Below are positions 1 through 10,689 of a stretch of 64,000 nt of DNA, in pieces. The translations under genes and the position numbers were made by a program. Source of the stretch: Alitta virens (taxonomy: Eukaryota > Annelida > Polychaeta > Phyllodocida > Nereididae). The notes under the pieces were generated by a model. It was not told the DNA's origin and did no database searches. It saw only the letters and a list, made by a program, of their open reading frames with translations. Where the stretch lies: NCBI GenBank assembly GCA_932294295.1, contig OW028580.1:11127374-11191373 (forward strand), given 5' to 3'. The first letter of the stretch is position 1; each line of letters opens with the position of its first letter.

Positions 1-70
1 AAAATGTAGGAAATACATTTATCAGTGAGATGCCAGACTCACAGGCGGCGCCGATGAAGTAGTAAGCTAG
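1..70 (+). repeat. Partial N-type monomer at left edge
   Basis: The last 70 bp of a monomer. GGAAATACATTTATC and GGCGGCGCCGATGAAG are diagnostic of type N. It shows that the array continues to the left of the window. Confidence 0.95.
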
Positions 71-348
71 GTCCACTTAGCACAGCCAATGAGAGGCAGA
101 GGACGAAGCGTGCATTATGATAGCCACGTGGGGCACTCGTGCGTAGCAGGGTCAAGGCCGTTGCAGAAGGCCAGGATGCTGACAAGAAAACAAACGACAA
201 CAAAGCAACACCGAAGTGAAATACACTATAGTAGGCTCATGGAACGATGTTGCACAGTTAAATTATCAAGAGTACACAAAAATGTAGGAAGTGCATTTAG
301 CAGTGAGATGCTAGACTCACAGACCAAGCCGATGAAGTAGTAATTTAG

Positions 349-625
349 GTCAACTTAGCAGAGCCAAAGAGAGGCACAGGACGAAGCGTGCATTATGATA
401 GGCAAGTGGGGCACTCGTGCGTAGCGGGTCAAGGCCGTTGCAGAGGGCCATAATGCAGACAAGAAAACAAACGACAACAACGCGACACCGAGGTGAAATA
501 CTCTATAGTAGGCTCATGGAACGTCGTTGCACAGTTAAATTATCAAGAGTACACAAAAATGTAGGAAGTACATTTAGCAGTGAGATGCCAGACTCACAGG
601 CCGCACCGATGAAGTAGTAAATTAG
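349..625 (+). repeat. 277-bp Q monomer with 1-bp deletion
   Basis: A Q-type copy reading GTAGCGGGTC where its paralogues (for example 9652 and 7150) read GTAGCGGGGTC. The missing G makes this the only 277-bp monomer in domain A. It also marks this copy as distinct from its 9.3-kb-distant duplicate. Confidence 0.93.
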
Positions 626-1181
626 GTCCACTTAGCAGAGCCAATGAGAGGCAGAGGACGAAGCGTGCATTATGATAGCCACGTGGGGCACTCGTGCGTA
701 GCGGGGTCAAGGCCGTTGTAGAGGGCCAGGATGCTGACAAGAAAACAAACGACAACAACGAAACACCGAAATGAAATACTCTATAGTAGGCTCAGGGAAC
801 GCCGTTGCACAGTTAAATTAACAAGAGTACACAAAAATGTAGGAAGTACATTTATCAGTGAGATGCCAGACTCACAGGCCGCACCGATGAAGTAGTAAAT
901 TAGGTCCACTTAGCAGAGCCAATGAGAGGCAGAGGACGAAGCGTGCATTATGATAGCCACGTGGGGCACTCGTGCGTAGCGGGGTCAAGGCCGTTGTAGA
1001 GGGCCAGGATGCTGACAAGAAAACAAACGACAACAACGCAACACCAAAGTGAAATACTCTATTATAGCGTTTTGGAACGACGTGGCACAGTTAAATTATC
1101 AAGAGTACACAAAAATGTAGGAAGTGCATTTAGCAGTGAGATGGCAGACTCACAGGCAGCGCCGATGAAGCAGTAAGTTAG

Positions 1182-1385
1182 GTCCACTTAGCACAGCCAA
1201 TGAGAGGCACAGGACGAAGCGTGCATTATTATTACATGGGGCACTCGTGCGTAGCGGGATCAAGGCCGTTGTAGAGGGCCAGGATGCTGACAAGTTAAAT
1301 TAACAAGAGTACACAAAAATGTAGGAAGTACATTTATCAGTGAGATGCCAGACTCACAGGCGGCGCCGATGAAGTAGTAAGTTAG
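1182..1385 (+). repeat. S monomer: 204-bp deleted N type, copy 1
   Basis: Two lesions relative to type N. CATTATGATAGCCACATGG has become CATTATTATTACATGG (3 bp net loss), and 71 bp are missing at the junction GCTGACAAG/TTAAATTAAC near 1294/1295, which removes the A-rich segment and the CTATAG region. The same two lesions occur in all five S copies, so they arose once and were spread by amplification. Confidence 0.95.
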
Positions 1386-2219
1386 GTCCACTCAGCACAG
1401 CCAATGAGAGGCAGAGGACGAAGCGTGCATTATGATAGCCACGTGGGGCACTCGTGCGTAGCGGGGTCAAGGCCGTTGCAGAGGGCCAGGATGCTGACAA
1501 GAAAACAAACAACAACAACGCAACACCGAAGTGAAATACACTATAGTAGGCTCATGGAACGATGTTGCACAGTTAAATTATCAAGAGTACACAAAAATGT
1601 AGGAAGTGCATTTAGCAGTGAGATGCTAGACTCACAGACCAAGCCGATGAAGTAGTAATTTAGGTCAACTTAGCAGAGCCAAAGAGAGGCACAGGACGAA
1701 GCGTGCATTATGATAGCCACGTGGGGCACTCGTGCGTAGCGGGGTCAAGGCCGTTGCAGAGGGCCATAATGCAGACAAGAAAACAAACGACAACAACGCG
1801 ACACCGAGGTGAAATACTCTATAGTAGGCTCATTGAACGTCGTTGCACAGTTAAATTATCAAGAGTACACAAAAATGTAGGAAGTACATTTAGCAGTGAG
1901 ATGCCAGACTCACAGGCCGCACCGATGAAGTAGTAAATTAGGTCCACTTAGCAGAGCCAATGAGAGGCAGAGGACGAAGCGTGCATTATGATAGCCACGT
2001 GGGGCACTCGTGCATAGCGAGGTCAAGGCCGTTGTAGAGGGCCAGGATGCTGACAAGAAGACAAACGACAACAACGCAACACCGAAGTGAAATACTCTAT
2101 TATAGCGTTTTGGAACGACGTGGCACAGTTAAATTATCAAGAGTACACAAAAATGTAGGAAGTGCATTTAGCAGTGAGATGGCAGACTCACAGGCAGCGC
2201 CGATGAAGCAGTAAGTTAG
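1182..2219 (+). repeat. 1038-bp tandem block S-K'-Q-T, copy 1
   Basis: Monomers at 1182 (S), 1386 (K'), 1664 (Q) and 1942 (T). The block recurs immediately at 2220. The equivalent place in the re-copied segment near 10.5 kb holds only one such block, so the tandem gain (or loss) happened after the larger duplication. Confidence 0.92.
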
Positions 2220-2423
2220 GTCCACTTAGCACAGCCAATGAGAGGCACAGGACGAAGCGTGCATTATTATTACATGGGGCACTCGTGCGTAGCGGGATCA
2301 AGGCCGTTGTAGAGGGCCAGGATGCTGACAAGTTAAATTAACAAGAGTACACAAAAATGTAGGAAGTACATTTATCAGTGAGATGCCAGACTCACAGGCG
2401 GCGCCGATGAAGTAGTAAGTTAG
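2220..2423 (+). repeat. S monomer: 204-bp deleted N type, copy 2
   Basis: The same two deletions as the copy at 1182, which is exactly 1038 bp upstream. It ends the first 1038-bp S-K'-Q-T block and begins the second. Confidence 0.95.
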
Positions 2424-2701
2424 GTCCACTCAGCACAGCCAATGAGAGGCAGAGGACGAAGCATGCATTATGATAGCCACGTGGGGCACTCGTGCGTAGC
2501 GGGGTCAAGGCCGTTGCAGAGGGCCAGGATGCTGACAAGAAAACAAACAACAACAACGCAACACCGAAGTGAAATACACTATAGTAGGCTCATGGAACGA
2601 TGTTGCACAGTTAAATTATCAAGAGTACACAAAAATGTAGGAAGTGCATTTAGCAGTGAGATGCTAGACTCACAGACCAAGCCGATGAAGTAGTAATTTA
2701 G

Positions 2702-2979
2702 GTCAACTTAGCAGAGCCAAAGAGAGGCACAGGACGAAGCGTGCATTATGATAGCCACGTGGGGCACTCGTGCGTAGCGGGGTCAAGGCCGTTGCAGAGG
2801 GCCATAATGCAGACAAGAAAACAAACGACAACAACGCGACACCGAGGTGAAATACTCTATAGTAGGCTCATTGAACGTCGTTGCACAGTTAAATTATCAA
2901 GAGTAAACAAAAATGTAGGAAGTACATTTAGCAGTGAGATGCCAGACTCACAGGCCGCACCAATGAAGTAGTAAATTAG
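2702..2979 (+). repeat. Q-type monomer (exemplar, domain A)
   Basis: Recognised by GTCAACTTAGCAGAGCC at the anchor, CCAAAGAG in place of CCAATGAG (CCAAT box lost), GGGCCATAATGCAG, CGCGACACCGAGGTG, CGTCGTTGC and GGCCGCACCGATG. It usually follows a K monomer. Other copies start at 1664, 5482, 7150, 7706, 9652, 10968, 13748, 16454 and 18326. Confidence 0.92.
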
Positions 2980-3257
2980 GTCCACTTAGCAGAGCCAATG
3001 AGAGGCAGAGGACGAAGCGTGCATTATGATAGCCACGTGGGGCACTCGTGCATAGCGAGGTCAAGGCCGTTGTAGAGGGCCAGGATGCTGACAAAAAGGC
3101 AAACGACAACAACGCAACACCGAAGTGAAATACTCTATTATAGCGTTTTGGAACGACGTGGCACAGTTAAATTATCAAGAGTACACAAAAATGTAGGAAG
3201 TGCATTTAGCAGTGAGATGGCAGACTCACAGGCAGCGCCGATGAAGCAGTAAGTTAG
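2980..3257 (+). repeat. T-type monomer (exemplar, domain A)
   Basis: Recognised by CATAGCGAGGTCAAGG, TTGTAGAGG, CTATTATAGCG, GTTTTGGAACG, ATGGCAGACTCACAGG and GAAGCAGTAAG. The TAG in TTGTAGAGG closes the reading frame that is open in K and Q. This copy has a private ACAAAAAGGC change. Other copies start at 1942, 7984, 11246, 16732 and 18604. Confidence 0.9.
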
Positions 3258-3535
3258 GTCCACTTAGCACAGCCAATGAGAGGCACAGGACGAAGCGTGC
3301 ATTATGATAGCCACATGGGGCACTCGTGCGTAGCGGGATCAAGGCCGTTGTAGAGGGCCAGGATGCTGACAAGAAAACAAACGACAACAACGAAACACCG
3401 AAGTGAAATACTCTATAGTAGGCTCAGGGAACGCCGTTGCACAGTTAAATTAACAAGAGTACACAAAAATGTAGGAAATACATTTATCAGTGAGATGCCA
3501 GACTCACAGGCGGCGCCGATGAAGTAGTAAGTTGG
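3258..3535 (+). repeat. N-type monomer (exemplar, domain A)
   Basis: Recognised by GCCACATGGGG (CACGTG changed to CACATG in this subtype), GCGGGATCAAGG, TTGTAGAGG, AACGAAACACC, GGCTCAGGGAACGCC, AAATTAACAAGAG, GGAAATACATTTATC and GGCGGCGCC. It usually precedes a K monomer. Other copies start at 6594, 8262, 9096, 11524, 17010 and 18882. The S monomers are deletion derivatives of this type. Confidence 0.9.
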
Positions 3536-3813
3536 GTCCACTTAGCACAGCCAATGAGAGGCAGAGGACGAAGCGTGCATTATGATAGCCACGTGGGGCA
3601 CTCGTGCGTAGCAGGGTCAAGGCCGCTGCAGAAGGCCAGGATGCTGACAAGAAAACAAACGACAACAAAGCAACACCGAAGTGAAATACACTATAGTAGG
3701 CTCATGGAACGATGTTGCACAGTTAAATTATCAAGAGTACACAAAAATGTAGGAAGTGCATTTAGCAGTGAGATGCTAGACTCACAGACCAAGCCGATGA
3801 AGTAGTAATTTAG
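3536..3813 (+). repeat. K-type monomer (exemplar, domain A)
   Basis: Diagnostic features: front CACAGCCAATGAG (intact CCAAT), GCAGGGTCAAGG, CAGAAGGCCAGG, AAAGCAACACC, the palindromic ACTATAGT, ATGTTGCAC, and end GCTAGACTCACAGACCAAG. The CACGTG palindrome is present at positions 55-60. Near-identical copies start at 71, 6038, 6872, 8540, 9374, 11802, 17288, 19160, 22496 and 24998. A related K' form (CAACAACAACGC) starts at 1386, 2424, 7428, 10690, 16176 and 18048. Confidence 0.93.
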
Positions 3814-6037
3814 GTCAACTTAGCAGAGCCAAAGAGAGGCACAGGACGAAGCGTGCATTATGATAGCCACGTGGGGCACTCGTGCGTAGCAGGGTCAAGG
3901 CCGTTGCAGAGGGCCATAATGCAGACAAGAAAACAAACGACAACAACGCGACACCGAGGTGAAATACTCTATAGTTGCCTCAGGGAACGACGTGGCACAG
4001 TTAAATTATCAAGAGTACACAGCCATGTAGGAAGTGCACTTAGCAGTGAGATGCCAGACTCACAGGCCGCACCGATGAAGTAGTAAATTAGGTCCACTTA
4101 GCAGAGCCAATGAGAGGCACAGGACGAAGCGTGCATTATGATAGCCAGGAGGGGCACTCGTGCATAGCGAGGTCAAGGCCGTTGTAGAGGGCCAGGATGC
4201 TGACAAGAAGACAAACGACAACAACGCAACACCGAAGTGAAATACTCTATTATAGCGTTTTGGAACGACGTGGCACAGTTAAATTATCAAGAGTACACAA
4301 AAATGTAGGAAGTGCATTTAGCAGTGAGATGGCAGACTCACAGACCAAGCCGATGAAGTAGTAATTTAGGTCAACTTAGCAGAGCCAAAGAGAGGCACAG
4401 GACGAAGCGTGCATTATGATAGCCACGTGGGGCACTCGTGCGTAGCGGGGTCAAGGCCGTTGCAGAGGGCCATAATGCAGACAAGAAAACAAACGACAAC
4501 AAAGCAACACCGAAGTGAAATACACTATAGTAGGCTCATGGAACGATGTTGCACAGTTAAATTATCAAGAGTACACAAAAATGTAGGAAGTGCATTTAGC
4601 AGTGAGATGCTAGACTCACAGACCAAGCCGATGAAGTAGTAATTTAGGTCAACTTAGCAGAGCCAAAGAGAGGCACAGGACGAAGCGTGCATTATGATAG
4701 CCACGTGGGGCACTCGTGCGTAGCGGGGTCAAGGCCGTTGCAGAGGGCCATAATGCAGACAAGAAAACAAACGACAACAACGCGACACCGAGGTGAAATA
4801 CTCTATAGTTGCCTCAGGGAACGTCGTTGCACAGTTAAATTATCAAGAGTACACAAAAATGTAGGAAGTACATTTAGCAGTGAGATGCCAGACTCACAGG
4901 CCGCACCGATGAAGTAGTAAATTAGGTCCACTTAGCAGAGCCAATGAGAGGCAGAGGACGAAGCGTGCATTATGATAGCCACGTGGGGCACTCGTGCGTA
5001 GCGGGGTCAAGGCCGTTGTAGAGGGCCAGGATGCTGACAAGAAAACAAACGACAACAACGAAACACCGAAGTGAAATACTCTATAGTAGGCTCAGGGAAC
5101 GCCGTTGCACAGTTAAATTAACAAGAGTACACAAAAATGTAGGAAATACATTTATCAGTGAGATGCCAGACTCACAGGCGGCGCCGATGAAGTAGTAAGT
5201 TAGGTCCACTTAGCACAGCCAATGAGAGGCAGAGGACGAAGCGTGCATTATGATAGCCACGTGGGGCACTCGTGCGTAGCAGGGTCAAGGCCGTTGCAGA
5301 GGGCCAGGATGCTGACAAGAAAACAAACGACAACAAAGCAACACCGAAGTGAAATACACAATAGTAGGCTCATGGAACGATATTGCACAGTTAAATTATC
5401 AAGCGTACACAAAAATGTAGGAAGTGCATTTAGCAGTGAGATGCTAGACTCACAGACCAAGCCGATGAAGTAGTAATTTAGGTCAACTTAGCAGAGCCAA
5501 AGAGAGGCACAGGACGAAGCGTGCATTATGATAGCCACGTGGGGCACTCGTGCGTAGCGGGGTCAAGGCCGTTGCAGAGGGCCATAATGCAGACAAGAAA
5601 ACAAACGACAACAACGCGACACCGAGGTGAAATACTCTATAGTAGGCTCATGGAACGTCGTTGCACAGTTAAATTATCAAGAGTACACAAAAATGTAGGA
5701 AGAACATTTAGCAGTGAGATGCCAGACTCACAGGCCGCACCGATGAAGTAGTAAATTAGGTCCACTTAGCAGAGCCAATGAGAGGCAGAGGACGAAGCGT
5801 GCATTATGATAGCCACGTGGGGCACTCGTGCGTAGCGGGGTCAAGGCCGTTGTAGAGGGCCAGGATGCTGACAAGAAAACAAACGACAACAACGAAACAC
5901 CGAAGTGAAATACTCTATAGTAGGCTCAGGGAACGCCGTTGCACAGTTAAATTAACAAGAGTACACAAAAATGTAGGAAATACATTTATCAGTGAGATGC
6001 CAGACTCACAGGCGGCGCCGATGAAGTAGTAAGTTAG

Positions 6038-8539
6038 GTCCACTTAGCACAGCCAATGAGAGGCAGAGGACGAAGCGTGCATTATGATAGCCACGTGGGG
6101 CACTCGTGCGTAGCAGGGTCAAGGCCGCTGCAGAAGGCCAGGATGCTGACAAGAAAACAAACGACAACAAAGCAACACCGAAGTGAAATACACTATAGTA
6201 GGCTCATGGAACGATGTTGCACAGTTAAATTATCAAGAGTACACAAAAATGTAGGAAGTGCATTTAGCAGTGAGATGCTAAACTCACAGACCAAGCCGAT
6301 GAAGTAGTAATTTAGGTCAACTTAGCAGAGCCAAAGAGAGGCACAGGACGAAGCGTGCATTATGATAGCCACGTGGGGCACTCGTGCATAGCGAGGTCAA
6401 GGCCGTTATAGAGGGCCAGGATGCTGACAAGAAGACAAACGACAACAACGCAACACCGAAGTGAAATACTCTATTATAGCGTTTTGGAACGACGTGGCAC
6501 AGTTAAATTATCAAGAGTACACAAAAATGTAGGAAGTGCATTAAGCAGTGAGATGGCAGACTCACAGGCAGCGCCGATGAAGCAGTAAGTTAGGTCCACT
6601 TAGCACAGCCAATGAGAGGCACAGGACGAAGCGTGCATTATGATAGCCACATGGGGCACTCGTGCGTAGCGGGATCAAGGCCGTTGTAGAGGGCCAGGAT
6701 GCTGACAAGAAAACAAACGACAACAACGAAACACCAAAGTGAAATACTCTATAGTAGGCTCAGGGAACGCCGTTGCACAGTTAAATTAACAAGAGTACAC
6801 AAAAATGTAGGAAATACATTTATCAGTGAGATGCCAGACTCACAGGCGGCGCCGATGAAGTAGTAAGCTAGGTCCACTTAGCACAGCCAATGAGAGGCAG
6901 AGGACGAAGCGTGCATTATGATAGCCACGTGGGGCACTCGTGCGTAGCAGGGTCAAGGCCGTTGCAGAAGGCCAGGATGCTGACAAGAAAACAAACGACA
7001 ACAAAGCAACACCGAAGTGAAATACACTATAGTAGGCTCATGGAACGATGTTGCACAGTTAAATTATCAAGAGTACACAAAAATGTAGGAAGTGCATTTA
7101 GCAGTGAGATGCTAGACTCACAGACCAAGCCGATGAAGTAGTAATTTAGGTCAACTTAGCAGAGCCAAAGAGAGGCACAGGACGAAGCGTGCATTATGAT
7201 AGGCAAGTGGGGCACTCGTGCGTAGCGGGGTCAAGGCCGTTGCAGAGGGCCATAATGCAGACAAGAAAACAAACGACAACAACGCGACACCGAGGTGAAA
7301 TACTCTATAGTAGGCTCATGGAACGTCGTTGCACAGTTAAATTATCAAGAGTACACAAAAATGTAGGAAGTACATTTAGCAGTGAGATGCCAGACTCACA
7401 GGCCGCACCGATGAAGTAGTAAATTAGGTCCACTTAGCAGAGCCAATGAGAGGCAGAGGACGAAGCGTGCATTATGATAGCCACGTGGGGCACTCGTGTG
7501 TAGCGGGGTCAAGGCCGTTGCAGAGGGCCAGGATGCTGACAAGAAAACAAACAACAACAACGCAACACCGAAGTGAAATACACTATAGTAGGCTCATGGA
7601 ACGATGTTGCACAGTTAAATTATCAAGAGTACACAAAAATGTAGGAAGTGCATTTAGCAGTGAGATGCTAGACTCACAGACCAAGCCGATGAAGTAGTAA
7701 TTTAGGTCAACTTAGCAGAGCCAAAGAGAGGCACAGGACGAAGCGTGCATTATGATAGCCACGTGGGGCACTCGTGCGTAGCGGGGTCAAGGCCGTTGCA
7801 GAGGGCCATAATGCAGACAAGAAAACAAACGACAACAACGCGACACCGAGGTGAAATACTCTATAGTAGGCTCATTGAACGTCGTTGCACAGTTAAATTA
7901 TCAAGAGTACACAAAAATGTAGGAAGTACATTTAGCAGTGAGATGCCAGACTCACAGGCCGCACCGATGAAGTAGTAAATTAGGTCCACTTAGCAGAGCC
8001 AATGAGATGCAGAGGACGAAGCGTGCATTATGATAGCCACGTGGGGCACTCGTGCATAGCGAGGTCAAGGCCGTTGTAGAGGGCCAGGATGCTGACAAGA
8101 AGACAAACGACAACAACGCAACACCGAAGTGAAATACTCTATTATAGCGTTTTGGAACGACGTGGCACAGTTAAATTATCAAGAGTACACAAAAATGTAG
8201 GAAGTGCATTTAGCAGTGAGATGGCAGACTCACAGGCAGCGCCGATGAAGCAGTAAGTTAGGTCCACTTAGCACAGCCAATGAGAGGCACAGGACGAAGC
8301 GTGCATTATGATAGCCACATGGGGCACTCGTGCGTAGCGGGATCAAGGCCGTTGTAGAGGGCCAGGATGCTGACAAGAAAACAAACGACAACAACGAAAC
8401 ACCGAAGTGAAATACTCTATAGTAGGCTCAGGGAACGCCGTTGCACAGTTAAATTAACAAGAGTACACAAAAATGTAGGAAATACATTTATCAGTGAGAT
8501 GCCAGACTCACAGGCGGCGCCGATGAAGTAGTAAGTTAG
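6038..8539 (+). repeat. 9-monomer unit K-T-N-K-Q-K'-Q-T-N (2502 bp)
   Basis: Starts at 6038, 6316, 6594, 6872, 7150, 7428, 7706, 7984 and 8262. Markers: GCTAAACTCACAG in the first K, GGCCGTTATAGAGG in T, TTAAGCAGTGAG in T, and GATAGGCAAGTGG in Q (7150). The first five monomers recur at 8540 with the same markers. Confidence 0.9.
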
Positions 8540-9929
8540 GTCCACTTAGCACAGCCAATGAGAGGCAGAGGACGAAGCGTGCATTATGATAGCCACGTGG
8601 GGCACTCGTGCGTAGCAGGGTCAAGGCCGCTGCAGAAGGCCAGGATGCTGACAAGAAAACAAACGACAACAAAGCAACACCGAAGTGAAATACACTATAG
8701 TAGGCTCATGGAACGATGTTGCACAGTTAAATTATCAAGAGTACACAAAAATGTAGGAAGTGCATTTAGCAGTGAGATGCTAAACTCACAGACCAAGCCG
8801 ATGAAGTAGTAATTTAGGTCAACTTAGCAGAGCCAAAGAGAGGCACAGGACGAAGCGTGCATTATGATAGCCACGTGGGGCACTCGTGCATAGCGAGGTC
8901 AAGGCCGTTATAGAGGGCCAGGATGCTGACAAGAAGACAAACGACAACAACGCAACACCGAAGTGAAATACTCTATTATAGCGTTTTGGAACGACGTGGC
9001 ACAGTTAAATTATCAAGAGTACACAAAAATGTAGGAAGTGCATTAAGCAGTGAGATGGCAGACTCACAGGCAGCGCCGATGAAGCAGTAAGTTAGGTCCA
9101 CTTAGCACAGCCAATGAGAGGCACAGGACGAAGCGTGCATTATGATAGCCACATGGGGCACTCGTGCGTAACGGGATCAAGGCCGTTGTAGAGGGCCAGG
9201 ATGCTGACAAGAAAACAAACGACAACAACGAAACACCGAAGTGAAATACTCTATAGTAGGCTCAGGGAACGCCGTTGCACAGTTAAATTAACAAGAGTAC
9301 ACAAAAATGTAGGAAATACATTTATCAGTGAGATGCCAGACTCACAGGCGGCGCCGATGAAGTAGTAAGCTAGGTCCACTTAGCACAGCCAATGAGAGGC
9401 AGAGGACGAAGCGTGCATTATGATAGCCACGTGGGGCACTCGTGCGTAGCAGGGTCAAGGCCGTTGCAGAAGGCCAGGATGCTGACAAGAAAACAAACGA
9501 CAACAAAGCAACACCGAAGTGAAATACACTATAGTAGGCTCATGGAACGATGTTGCACAGTTAAATTATCAAGAGTACACAAAAATGTAGGAAGTGCATT
9601 TAGCAGTGAGATGCTAGACTCACAGACCAAGCCGATGAAGTAGTAATTTAGGTCAACTTAGCAGAGCCAAAGAGAGGCACAGGACGAAGCGTGCATTATG
9701 ATAGGCAAGTGGGGCACTCGTGCGTAGCGGGGTCAAGGCCGTTGCAGAGGGCCATAATGCAGACAAGAAAACAAACGACAACAACGCGACACCGAGGTGA
9801 AATACTCTATAGTAGGCTCATGGAACGTCGTTGCACAGTTAAATTATCAAGAGTACACAAAAATGTAGGAAGTACATTTAGCAGTGAGATGCCAGACTCA
9901 CAGGCCGCACCGATGAAGTAGTAAATTAG
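8540..9929 (+). repeat. Second, partial copy of the 2502-bp unit
   Basis: K-T-N-K-Q at 8540, 8818, 9096, 9374 and 9652. All markers of 6038-7427 are present, including GCTAAACTCACAG, GTTATAGAGG and GATAGGCAAGTGG. It then switches into the N'-T'-S order of the left-edge segment. Confidence 0.9.
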
Positions 9930-10485
9930 GTCCACTTAGCAGAGCCAATGAGAGGCAGAGGACGAAGCGTGCATTATGATAGCCACGTGGGGCACTCGTG
10001 CGTAGCGGGGTCAAGGCCGTTGTAGAGGGCCAGGATGCTGACAAGAAAACAAACGACAACAACGAAACACCGAAATGAAATACTCTATAGTAGGCTCAGG
10101 GAACGCCGTTGCCCAGTTAAATTATCAAGAGTACACAAAAATGTAGGAAGTACATTTATCAGTGAGATGCCAGACTCACAGGCCGCACCGATGAAGTAGT
10201 AAATTAGGTCCACTTAGCAGAGCCAATGAGAGGCAGAGGACGAAGCGTGCATTATGATAGCCACGTGGGGCACTCGTGCGTAGCGGGGTCAAGGCCGTTG
10301 TAGAGGGCCAGGATGCTGACAAGAAAACAAACGACAACAACGCAACACCAAAGTGAAATACTCTATTATAGCGTTTTGGAACGACGTGGCACAGTTAAAT
10401 TATCAAGAGTACACAAAAATGTAGGAAGTGCATTTAGCAGTGAGATGGCAGACTCACAGGCAGCGCCGATGAAGCAGTAAGTTAG

Positions 10486-10689
10486 GTCCACTTAGCACAG
10501 CCAATGAGAGGCACAGGACGAAGCGTGCATTATTATTACATGGGGCACTCGTGCGTAGCGGGATCAAGGCCGTTGTAGAGGGCCAGGATGCTGACAAGTT
10601 AAATTAACAAGAGTACACAAAAATGTAGGAAGTACATTTATCAGTGAGATGCCAGACTCACAGGCGGCGCCGATGAAGTAGTAAGTTAG
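10486..10689 (+). repeat. S monomer: 204-bp deleted N type, copy 3
   Basis: Identical architecture to copies 1 and 2. It sits in the re-copied segment starting at 9374, with the expected neighbours (T' before, K' after). Confidence 0.95.

Larger units (their letters stand above)
2220..3257 (+). repeat. 1038-bp tandem block S-K'-Q-T, copy 2
   Basis: Monomers at 2220, 2424, 2702 and 2980. Small private differences (GCATGCATT at the K' front, GAGTAAACAAAAATG in Q, ACAAAAAGGC in T) separate it from copy 1. Confidence 0.92.
2424..5481 (+). repeat. 11-monomer higher-order repeat (3058 bp), copy 1
   Basis: Order K'-Q-T-N-K-Q'-T-Q/K-Q-N-K, starting at 2424, 2702, 2980, 3258, 3536, 3814, 4092, 4370, 4648, 4926 and 5204. 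Useful markers are TAGTTGCCTCAGGG in Q' (3814) and Q (4648), GCCAGGAGGGGC in T (4092), a hybrid Q-front/K-back monomer at 4370, and AAGCGTACAC in the last K. The same order with the same markers recurs 8266 bp downstream. Confidence 0.92.

Noticed and set aside
2945..2965. Telomere-like or simple-sequence blocks
   Set aside because: Short words such as TTAGG occur once per monomer, but there is no tandem TTAGGG, TTAGG or TTTAGGG run anywhere.
5248..5460. Minus-strand reading frames (also near 12326-12583, 13514-13726, 37376-37591, 40406-40639, 43561-43794) with hydrophobic stretches
   Set aside because: They are antisense shadows of the same monomers, open only in a few copies by chance substitutions. 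Paralogous monomers have stops at the same place.
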